From: CAIKOD01 sp035543455
GTDB lineage: Archaea > Halobacteriota > Methanomicrobia > Methanomicrobiales > Methanospirillaceae
Direction of reading: 5' to 3'
Assembly: GCA_035543455.1 (NCBI GenBank)
Contig: DATKKE010000052.1
Span: forward strand, 1 to 21,229
Length of the DNA stretch: 21,229 nucleotides
Made by a program: the position numbers and the translations under genes. Positions 1-6,549 of the stretch are shown here, one piece after another. Every line of letters begins with the position of its first letter. Positions within the stretch are counted from its first letter, which is position 1. Under the pieces are notes generated by a model. That model worked only from the letters and a program-made list of their open reading frames with translations. It was not told the DNA's origin and did not search any database.

Positions 1-158
1 GACGGGGCATCGATATGGGTGCCGGTGTGGGTACTCAGCATGAGATCGGTTACCAGATAATGGCCATTGTCTTTTCTGTCGAACCGGGGTATTCTGTCAC
101 CGGGATATACCGTCATATCCGGATTAATTTCCCGGGTTACATCGATGAAATTTTTCAT
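1..158 (-). CDS. Partial metal-dependent cyclase / kynurenine-formamidase-like hydrolase (N-terminal 52 residues)
   Basis: Reading the minus strand from the ATG at 158-156 gives an open frame that runs off the window edge after 52 codons. It begins MKNFIDVTREINPDMTVYPG and later contains STHTGTHIDAP. The HxGTHxDAP signature is the metal-binding motif of the Cyclase family (PF04199), which includes kynurenine formamidase and related amidohydrolases; the opening 'D(V/L)T..I...M.VYPGD' is also typical. The start codon lies 4 nt after the isoaspartate methyltransferase stop (165-163), so the two are probably co-transcribed. The substrate cannot be told from the family, because many archaeal members are uncharacterised. 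The rest of the gene lies outside the window. Confidence 0.85.
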   Translation of the reverse strand, partial: MKNFIDVTREINPDMTVYPGDRIPRFDRKDNGHYLVTDLMLSTHTGTHIDAP

Positions 159-162
159 CCGA

Positions 163-813
163 TCAATCCTGCCATCCATACTTTCCAAGGAGCGGGACAA
201 ACATGACGCCACCGAATTCTTCCCTGATTATATTGTCCCCGCGTTTGATGAGCCTGATCAGCTGCTGGAGATCACGTGAACCTGCCGGTGCCACCAGCCT
301 TCCTCCCTCTGCCATCTGGTTTATCAGGGGGGGAGGGATATCAGGCGTAGCCGCGGTTACTATGATACCATCGTAGGGGGCTCCTGGTGCGTACCCTTCT
401 GTCCCGTCACCGGTGACAACCTGGATATTGGTGACATTAAGAGTCTCAAATAATCTCTTTGCATCTTCAGCTATTTCCGGTAAACGCTCCACCGTGATCA
501 CGGTTTTTGCCAGCCTTGAAAGAATGGCGGCCTGGTACCCGCTTCCCGTCCCGATTTCAAGTACTCTATCCCGCCCTTGTAAGAGGAGGAGTTCGGTCAT
601 AACCGCGACGATATAAGGCTGCGAGATCGTCTGACCCCGGCCTATCGGTAGCGGACGATCCTGGTACGCTGCCTCCCGGAGTTCGGGAGGGACGAACAGG
701 TGCCTGGGTATTTGTCTCATTGCATCGAGGAGCCTCGGGTCATGTACACCTCTTCCCTCGATCTGGTATTCAACCATCCTTGCGCGGGAAAGAGCAAATG
801 GATCTTCGTGCAT
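163..813 (-). CDS. pcm: Protein-L-isoaspartate O-methyltransferase
   Basis: 216 residues, normal length for the family. It methylates the side-chain carboxylate of L-isoaspartyl residues formed by ageing of Asp/Asn, using S-adenosylmethionine, and so starts repair of damaged cytosolic proteins. The family signature RGQTISQPYIVA is at residues 59-70, the SAM-binding motif I VLEIGTGSGYQAA at 84-96, and the typical C-terminal FVPLLGKYGW at 205-214. The start ATG is preceded by a GGGGTGAAACGG ribosome site, supporting this start. It sits 66 nt downstream of sufB and immediately upstream of the cyclase gene on the same strand, so it may be read through from the suf promoter. No key motif is missing. 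Confidence 0.96.
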   Translation of the reverse strand: MHEDPFALSRARMVEYQIEGRGVHDPRLLDAMRQIPRHLFVPPELREAAYQDRPLPIGRGQTISQPYIVAVMTELLLLQGRDRVLEIGTGSGYQAAILSRLAKTVITVERLPEIAEDAKRLFETLNVTNIQVVTGDGTEGYAPGAPYDGIIVTAATPDIPPPLINQMAEGGRLVAPAGSRDLQQLIRLIKRGDNIIREEFGGVMFVPLLGKYGWQD

Positions 814-879
814 TCCGTTTCACCCCGTTCTTCCAGCCCCTTCTATCCCGATATTGCAGGAATTTTATCAACTTGGTCT

Positions 880-2004
880 TCAAAAACCTGCTTTCTCGGC
901 GGTATCTATGGCCGCATCGATCTGTGTCTGTAGGGTATCAGGCAGGCCGGCGATCTTGACATCCAGGAAACCGCGGATAATCGTCGCCGTGGCTGCTTCT
1001 TCATCCAGTCCGCGTGACATCAGGTACTCGATCTCGTCGCGTGCGATTTTTCCGACCGCCGCTTCATGCGAGAGTTCCGTCCCTACCACGACCCCTTCGA
1101 TTTCAGGAATGGCATAAATCCTGCCATCTTTCAGGATTAGCCCCTTGCATTCGAGGTGCCCCTTCGTTCCATCGGACGACCCGAGAATATGACCACGTGA
1201 AATAATGGTCCCGCCTTTGGTTATCGCCCGGGTAACCAGTTCCGCACTTGCCCCTTTTGCATCGAGAATTGCACGTGAGCCGAGATCTAGGGTGGATCCC
1301 GGCGTTGCAATGACAACACTGCTGAATCGTGCAACGGAATTTTCGCCGACCAGGTGAGCCGTGGGATACATCTGGACCTTATGGACCGGTTTCATGCAGA
1401 TATAATTAGAGAGAAAAACGCCATTTTCTTCAACCCGTGCTGCACTCCTCGGATATACATCGATCTCCTCCCCCCATGTATGGATCATGGTAAAACTTAT
1501 CTTTGCATTTTTTCCGACATAAAACTCGGATATCCCGTAATGAGCTCCGCCTTTTCCAACATGCCGGCCGCTTGCACAACCGGAGATGATGTGGAGATCT
1601 GCACCTTCCTCAGCGATTAAAATATTGTGGACGTGCTGGATTTTCTCCCGTCCGAGATAAAGGCATGCCTGGATTGGGAGGATGTTACTGCTCCCCTTGT
1701 GGGCAATAATCACATATCCCTTCGGTTCCCTGGCATCGGCGACATACCGGGTAAATTCGTCCTTGTCTTTTGTCACCAGCTTCCAGGCATAATCATTGAG
1801 CCAGTCGTACTTGGCCAGAGCTTTTCCGATGGAAAGCACTTCGATGCTCTCGTCCCTGCAGGTGGCATCGACGACGTCCTGGTTAACCTGGAGGTAGCTT
1901 CCGCACCGGCTGAGCCCGGGATTATCGAGCTCGATTCCGGACTGGGACAACCGTTCGCGGTCTTCCGGTGAAAATTCAGCAGATCCTTTCAGTTCTGTCG
2001 GCAT
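880..2004 (-). CDS. sufB: SufB/SufD-type Fe-S cluster scaffold protein (archaeal minimal type)
   Basis: About 374 residues; scaffold partner of the SufC ATPase for assembling [4Fe-4S] clusters in the cytosol. The central beta-helix region has the GCASG motif (about 142-146), and the C-terminal region carries SHEAAVGKI (about 312-320) followed by the conserved EYLMSRGLDEEAA pattern of SufB/SufD proteins. It is shorter than bacterial SufB (about 480-495 residues) because the N-terminal part is reduced, as in the archaeal SUF-like minimal (SMS) proteins. Start choice: a GTG at 2013 lies directly on an AAGGAG element, whereas the ATG at 2004 has AAGGAG 8 nt upstream; I chose the ATG. It overlaps the end of sufC by 16 nt, implying translational coupling. 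No sufD, sufS or sufU is seen nearby. Confidence 0.94.
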   Translation of the reverse strand: MPTELKGSAEFSPEDRERLSQSGIELDNPGLSRCGSYLQVNQDVVDATCRDESIEVLSIGKALAKYDWLNDYAWKLVTKDKDEFTRYVADAREPKGYVIIAHKGSSNILPIQACLYLGREKIQHVHNILIAEEGADLHIISGCASGRHVGKGGAHYGISEFYVGKNAKISFTMIHTWGEEIDVYPRSAARVEENGVFLSNYICMKPVHKVQMYPTAHLVGENSVARFSSVVIATPGSTLDLGSRAILDAKGASAELVTRAITKGGTIISRGHILGSSDGTKGHLECKGLILKDGRIYAIPEIEGVVVGTELSHEAAVGKIARDEIEYLMSRGLDEEAATATIIRGFLDVKIAGLPDTLQTQIDAAIDTAEKAGF

Positions 2005-2720
2005 TCCATACACTCCTTGTAACCACGTTCCTTGATATCCTTGAGTATCTCACGCGGGTTGCCATGGCACCGGATCTCCCCGTCGCACATGACATGTCCC
2101 TTGTCGGCATCGAGATAATCAAGGATATACCCTGTATGGGTTATAACGAGGCCGCTCTTTTTCCGGTTGACAATATGAACATCCTTCTCAAGCAACTGGC
2201 CGATTGCTCTGCCGATCAGGGAAATATTCTCGAGGTCGACACCGCTTTCGGGTTCGTCGAGCATGACAAAGGAGGGGTTCTGGACCATGAGCTGAAGGAC
2301 TTCGCTGCGTTTGATCTCGCCGCCTGAAAACCCCTTATTGATATCGCGGTCGAGAAAACGATCCATATGCATAATGCCTGCATATTTCCCCACTTCCCCG
2401 GCCCGGCTTCCCGATGTGGCGAGCAGCAGTTTCCCAAGTTTCAGGCCTGATATCGTGGGGGGCCTCTGGAACATGAGACCCATCCCTCGTTTCGCCCGTT
2501 CGTGGATAGGAAGGCGGGTGATGTCCTCACCTGAAAAGACGATGTTCCCATTGGTGACGGTATAGTTCCCAAAGCCCATGATCGTCATGAGAAGGGTGCT
2601 CTTACCCGACCCGTTGGGTCCCATAAGGACGTGGGTTTCCCCGTCCCCAATCCGGAGGTTCACGTCATGGAGAACTTCTTTTTCACCGACAGTGACGTGA
2701 AGGTCATTTATTTCGAGCAT
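1989..2720 (-). CDS. sufC: SufC-type ABC ATPase of Fe-S cluster assembly
   Basis: Soluble ABC-class ATPase that powers Fe-S assembly on SufB. With numbering from the longer frame (ATG at 2762): Walker A GPNGSGKST 48-56, Q-loop FQRPP from 98, ABC signature FSGGE 145-149, Walker B with the SufC-typical FVMLDEPESGVD 165-176, and a switch histidine in VITHTG. The start is uncertain: the conserved family N-terminus begins MLEINDLHVTV at 2720, while an in-frame ATG at 2762 adds 14 non-conserved residues but has an AGGTGA element 3 nt upstream. I chose 2720 on family grounds. First gene of the operon sufC-sufB(-pcm-cyclase). There are no membrane segments, which fits SufC rather than a transporter ATPase. 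Confidence 0.95.
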   Translation of the reverse strand: MLEINDLHVTVGEKEVLHDVNLRIGDGETHVLMGPNGSGKSTLLMTIMGFGNYTVTNGNIVFSGEDITRLPIHERAKRGMGLMFQRPPTISGLKLGKLLLATSGSRAGEVGKYAGIMHMDRFLDRDINKGFSGGEIKRSEVLQLMVQNPSFVMLDEPESGVDLENISLIGRAIGQLLEKDVHIVNRKKSGLVITHTGYILDYLDADKGHVMCDGEIRCHGNPREILKDIKERGYKECMECRQN

Positions 2721-2814
2721 GAACAAACCGGAAGAGTGTATTGCGATTGGAACATTAAACATTTTTCACCTGACTATACTCCTCACCACCTCTCCGGGTT
2801 CCCGCTGAACGATT

Positions 2815-2823
2815 CCTTATACC
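2815..2823. promoter_or_regulatory. Possible TATA element between sufC and the DNA methyltransferase gene
   Basis: The 112-154 nt gap between the divergent sufC and methyltransferase genes holds CCTTATACC (plus strand), which reads GGTATAAGG on the minus strand. Its position would give leaders of roughly 30 nt in either direction. This is a weak motif call from spacing and base composition only; nothing else recognisable was seen in the gap. Confidence 0.25.
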
Positions 2824-2874
2824 GTGATCTTCGGGAATCCCAGGTGAAAAAAAAGAGAAATCCCGCCGGGAATA

Positions 2875-3852
2875 ATGGCAGGAGATATTTTAACTGTTTT
2901 CAGTGAAGATATTCATGCAATGGCATCGACCGGCACGAAACGGGAAAAAGTTCCGGATAAGGCTGGAAAGGCTAAAGTCCGGGGCGGATCCTGTATGGCA
3001 AAAGAGGGTATTGTTTCCCGGGAACCTCCGGCGGTCCGAAAATACCTTAATAGTATCATCTGCGGCGATGCAGAAGAAATGATACGGCATCTTCCCAAAA
3101 ACTCAGTGGATATTGTCATCACTTCCCCGCCATATAATTTTGGGCACGCCTATGCCCAGGATGAACAGGACGATACCAGAAACTGGAACGAGTATTTTTC
3201 GAAACTCGGGGCTGTCTGGAAGCAATGTTACCGGGTCCTGAAACCGGGCGGACGGATAGCGGTAAATATTCAGCCGTTGTTTTCCGATTACATACCGACA
3301 CACCATATTATTTCACACCAGCTCCGGGATCTCGGGCTCCTCTGGAAAGCAGAGATCGTATGGGAGAAAAACAACTATAACGCCAAATATACTGCATGGG
3401 GGAGTTGGAAATCGCCCTCTATGCCATACCTGAAATATACCTGGGAATTTATCGAGGTGTTTGATAAAGAGACCCATAAAAAAACAGGCGATCGGAATGC
3501 AATCGATATCACCGATCGGGAGTTTAAGGAGTGGGTCGTAGGGAAGTGGTCGTTTCCTCCCGAAATCCGTATGAAGGACTTTAATCATCCTGCGATGTTT
3601 CCTGAGGAGCTGCCCCGAAGGCTGATGAAACTGTTTTCATACCGGGGGGATATTGTGCTCGACCCCTTCAACGGGGCAGGCACCACGACACTCGTAGCGT
3701 GGAAGCTGGGCAGGAGATTTATCGGCATTGATATTTCACCCAATTACTGTGAAAAAGCCCTTGGGCGGATCCTTGAGTCTTGCGGGGAAGATGGCAATCC
3801 CGAAGAAGAATTACCCCCCCGGATCTTCGCAACGGGGACCGGCGAAAAATAA
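2875..3852 (+). CDS. Orphan beta-class DNA methyltransferase (N4-cytosine or N6-adenine)
   Basis: 325 residues; a SAM-dependent DNA amino-methyltransferase. The catalytic motif TSPPYNF (residues 83-89) precedes the SAM-binding motif DPFNGAGTT (263-271), the permuted order of the beta class; LKPGGRIAVN lies between them. An SPPY tetrad is most common in N4-cytosine enzymes but also occurs in N6-adenine ones, so the base is not settled. The first about 55 residues are Lys/Gly-rich and unconserved; in-frame ATGs at 2920 and 2995 are alternative starts, and 2995 (MAKEGIVSRE) would leave just the family core. No restriction endonuclase, specificity subunit or Vsr-like gene is adjacent, so it looks solitary and may serve regulation or protection. 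It is convergent with the HAD gene, with 24 nt between stops. Confidence 0.92.
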   Translation: MAGDILTVFSEDIHAMASTGTKREKVPDKAGKAKVRGGSCMAKEGIVSREPPAVRKYLNSIICGDAEEMIRHLPKNSVDIVITSPPYNFGHAYAQDEQDDTRNWNEYFSKLGAVWKQCYRVLKPGGRIAVNIQPLFSDYIPTHHIISHQLRDLGLLWKAEIVWEKNNYNAKYTAWGSWKSPSMPYLKYTWEFIEVFDKETHKKTGDRNAIDITDREFKEWVVGKWSFPPEIRMKDFNHPAMFPEELPRRLMKLFSYRGDIVLDPFNGAGTTTLVAWKLGRRFIGIDISPNYCEKALGRILESCGEDGNPEEELPPRIFATGTGEK

Positions 3853-3876
3853 GTTGCTAACGAATTACCTGTTGGT

Positions 3877-4644
3877 TCAGAGGATATTCCGTACCGATGC
3901 AATCGAGTCCAAAACTGCGTCGGGTTTTACACTGGCGGACAGGACCGCTTCTGCGTTGTATTTTCCCGTTTTTACGAGAATGCCCTTTAACCCCGCATGC
4001 ATTGCTCCGCCGATGTCGCTCACGATATCATCGCCGATCATGACCGCTTCTGCAGGTTTGACACCCATCGAAGCCAGGGCCAAATGAAAGTAATGCGCCG
4101 ACGGCTTTCCCATCACCATCGCAGTCTTTCCGGTCGCATATTCGAGGGCTTCAACGAATGGGCCTGCCGATAACATCAACCCGTCATTTCCCATCCAGTA
4201 ACGGTCTTTTTCAAGAGCGATAATTTCCGCCCCTTCCCGGATCAGGCGAAACGCCCGGGTCATCGCTTCATAGGAGAAATTATCCCCGGCATCGCCGACT
4301 ACGACAAAATCCACATGCTGGTCCCGGTTGTAAATTCCCGCCTCCTCGAATTCAAGAGAGACATCCCCGGTGATCAGGAAATGGCAGGACTGTTGTCCTG
4401 ACTTCAAAACGCAGGAGACCGCGGCAGCTGCGGGGGTAAAAATATCACCCGTACTGACCTTAAAACCGAATTGGGAGAGATGTTTTCCAATGGTTTTCCT
4501 GCTCTTCCGCGTCGTGTTCGAGAGGTATCTGATCAGGTATCCTTTATTTTTCAGGTATTGCAAGGCCTCTATAGCCCCGGGAATTACCTCATCCCCGGTG
4601 TACATCACCCCGTCCAGATCTATTAATATTCCTTTAACCTTCAT
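3877..4644 (-). CDS. HAD-superfamily phosphatase, subclass IIA (NagD / LHPP-like)
   Basis: 255 residues. The HAD nucleophile motif is DLDGV with D9 and D11, motif II is LSNTT (42-46), the conserved Lys is in MVMGKPSAHYF, and the acidic motif IV is GDDIVSDIGGA (from 204). The large cap inserted between motifs II and III marks subclass IIA, the group of NagD, p-nitrophenylphosphatase and phospholysine/phosphohistidine phosphatase (LHPP). The usual activity is Mg-dependent hydrolysis of small phosphate esters in the cytosol; the real substrate cannot be read from the sequence. Its ATG directly follows the stop of the upstream glutamine amidotransferase gene (TAAATG), so the two are translationally coupled. 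Confidence 0.9.
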   Translation of the reverse strand: MKVKGILIDLDGVMYTGDEVIPGAIEALQYLKNKGYLIRYLSNTTRKSRKTIGKHLSQFGFKVSTGDIFTPAAAAVSCVLKSGQQSCHFLITGDVSLEFEEAGIYNRDQHVDFVVVGDAGDNFSYEAMTRAFRLIREGAEIIALEKDRYWMGNDGLMLSAGPFVEALEYATGKTAMVMGKPSAHYFHLALASMGVKPAEAVMIGDDIVSDIGGAMHAGLKGILVKTGKYNAEAVLSASVKPDAVLDSIASVRNIL

Positions 4645-5301
4645 TTAATTACCTCTTCGTAGGAACTGATCCATTATTTCACCACACAGCACCCTGCTTT
4701 GGCCGATACATGCAGGCATGGCCTGAAGAATCTTATCTTTCAGAAACAGGGGTTCGGCAGCGGTCCATTCACGGATAACAGACTCATTTATCTCCGGGTG
4801 AAACTGGACTCCGATTGATGATCCGATTGTGAACATCTGGTTCGGTACGACGTCCCCTTTGTAGATCAGGGAACTTCCTTCGGGGAGTTCGAAACCTTCA
4901 CTATGCCATTCGAATACGATAACTTCTTCTCCAAATCGTTTCGTATCCGATCGATCGTGATTCCTGATAACGGTCCATCCTTTTTCTTCAGTGCATCCCC
5001 TGACTTCCTTTGAACATGACGATGCAATAAGCTGGGCACCCAGGCATATTCCCAGTACCGGAACCCCTGACAGGATTGAGTCCCGGATAAGGTATTTTTC
5101 CTCCGCAAGCCACGGGTAGTGCTCTTCATCATTCGCACTCATCAGCCCGCCAAGAAAAATATAATGGGAACTGGTTATCCGCTCCGGGACCCGATCACCT
5201 GTATAAAGACGGATTATTTCATATTCCAGCCCTATTTTTTCAATAATATCGAGAATATGACCGGCTGGTTCGCCAATGCCATGCTGGAAAATGGTGATCA
5301 T
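4645..5301 (-). CDS. Class I glutamine amidotransferase (GMP-synthase-like domain, stand-alone)
   Basis: About 218 residues from the ATG at 5301 (MITIFQHGIGEPAG). Further upstream the frame only offers a GTG at 5358, which would add a Lys-rich unconserved 19-residue stretch, so I prefer the ATG. The class I triad is present: nucleophile Cys in GICLGAQL (residue 105 in the long frame, about 86 here), then His and Glu in GVQFHPEI. It should hydrolyse glutamine, or an analogous gamma-glutamyl amide, and donate ammonia to a partner. No synthetase domain is fused, and the only tightly linked partner is the HAD phosphatase, which is unusual for a biosynthetic GATase. It resembles the COG0518 stand-alone proteins, whose acceptors are mostly unknown. 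Confidence 0.88.
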   Translation of the reverse strand: MITIFQHGIGEPAGHILDIIEKIGLEYEIIRLYTGDRVPERITSSHYIFLGGLMSANDEEHYPWLAEEKYLIRDSILSGVPVLGICLGAQLIASSCSKEVRGCTEEKGWTVIRNHDRSDTKRFGEEVIVFEWHSEGFELPEGSSLIYKGDVVPNQMFTIGSSIGVQFHPEINESVIREWTAAEPLFLKDKILQAMPACIGQSRVLCGEIMDQFLRRGN

Positions 5302-5466
5302 GATACAGAGCTCATTTTGACCGGTTCCCTTAATGTGTTTTCGTGGATTTTTTTTCACCAGGGATGTTACCCTTCATCCTGCATGGAGCATACTGCCCGG
5401 GTAGTATCACTTTCACACCACGTGGCTAACTATTGAAAATACCATCCCGTACACTCCATTGCAATA

Positions 5467-6549
5467 ATGATCCCGACACCCGATTTCAACGAGGTGAGCA
5501 GGCACTGGAAACTCTCGGCGAGTGAAACCCCGGGATACGGAATTATCAGAAACGATTCGGTATTCAGGGCAGGCTTTCGCACTTCGCCGGTATTTGAATC
5601 GCAATACCATGAACTGCAGGAGATGAGAAGAGACCTTGAAGACCGGTACCGGGACTACGACGTCGGCGAGGTATTTTCCGGGGAATCGATCTGTAACCCG
5701 GAGGGGTCCTGTTTTCGGATTTTAACTGAAATTAATGAAGAATTCATCTGGCCGGCTTCGGAAGTAATTCGAAAGAGGCTCATGAACGATCTTACCCTTG
5801 TCAGGGGGATAGGTCCCGTAAAAGCGAAATTATTAAGAAAAAGAGGGTACCGGACCGTCGAAGACCTTACCCAAAATAAAATATTCCATACCGATGCAGA
5901 AATCTGTGCGGATATAATCAGCCATGGTACCTCCGAACAGGTGGTCCGGCTTATCAGGCGATGGTATCCACCCTCACATCCCCTGGTAGCCCTTTCTTCA
6001 ACCCTGTACGGCAGAGAAAATTTTCTGTTTGTCGACCTGGAAACACTTGGATTTTTCTCACGGCCGATTATTCTTTTCGGCCTTGCCGGATTCCAGAATC
6101 AAAAGCTGGTTATTCAACAATATCTCGTACGGGACATGGAGGAGGAACTTGCGGCACTTTCTGAAACGATCGGCCTTGTCATGGGCAAACCGGTGGTGGT
6201 TTCATTCAATGGAAAGGCATTCGATCTTCCCTATCTCGTCTCGAGGAGTGCATTTTATGGTGCCTCGCCTGTGTATACCGGCCTCCATATCGACCTGCTC
6301 CATGTAGCCAGGCGTTTATTCCGGGGGTCCATACAGGATTGCAGGCTGGGCACCATCGAACGGTATGTCCTCGATATTGATCGGAGGACCGATATTCCGG
6401 GAAGTTTCGTCCCCGAATTTTATGAATCATACCAGAGGACCGGAAACCCGGGACCGTTGATCCCGGTTGTAGAACATAACAGGGAGGATATCGTAACCCT
6501 TGCAAGACTTCTTGCATATCTGTCCGGTGGGGGCGGATATGGGAGTTAA
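5467..6549 (+). CDS. mrfB: RNase H-like 3'-5' exonuclease of the MrfB/YprB family
   Basis: 360 residues. A helix-hairpin-helix-like DNA-binding segment lies at about 108-134 (LVRGIGPVKAKLLRKRGYRT), followed by an RNase H-like exonuclease domain (PF13482) from about 185. The DEDD-type acidic residues are visible: D190 and E192 in FVDLETLG, D253 in FNGKAFDLPYL, and D341 in EHNREDI. In Bacillus, MrfB (YprB) works with the MrfA (YprA) helicase in an excision repair route for mitomycin C damage; assigning the same role here is inference from homology plus gene pairing. No clear ribosome site precedes the ATG; ACTATTGAAAATA at about 5427-5439 could be the TATA element. It overlaps the helicase gene by 11 nt. 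Confidence 0.9.
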   Translation: MIPTPDFNEVSRHWKLSASETPGYGIIRNDSVFRAGFRTSPVFESQYHELQEMRRDLEDRYRDYDVGEVFSGESICNPEGSCFRILTEINEEFIWPASEVIRKRLMNDLTLVRGIGPVKAKLLRKRGYRTVEDLTQNKIFHTDAEICADIISHGTSEQVVRLIRRWYPPSHPLVALSSTLYGRENFLFVDLETLGFFSRPIILFGLAGFQNQKLVIQQYLVRDMEEELAALSETIGLVMGKPVVVSFNGKAFDLPYLVSRSAFYGASPVYTGLHIDLLHVARRLFRGSIQDCRLGTIERYVLDIDRRTDIPGSFVPEFYESYQRTGNPGPLIPVVEHNREDIVTLARLLAYLSGGGGYGS

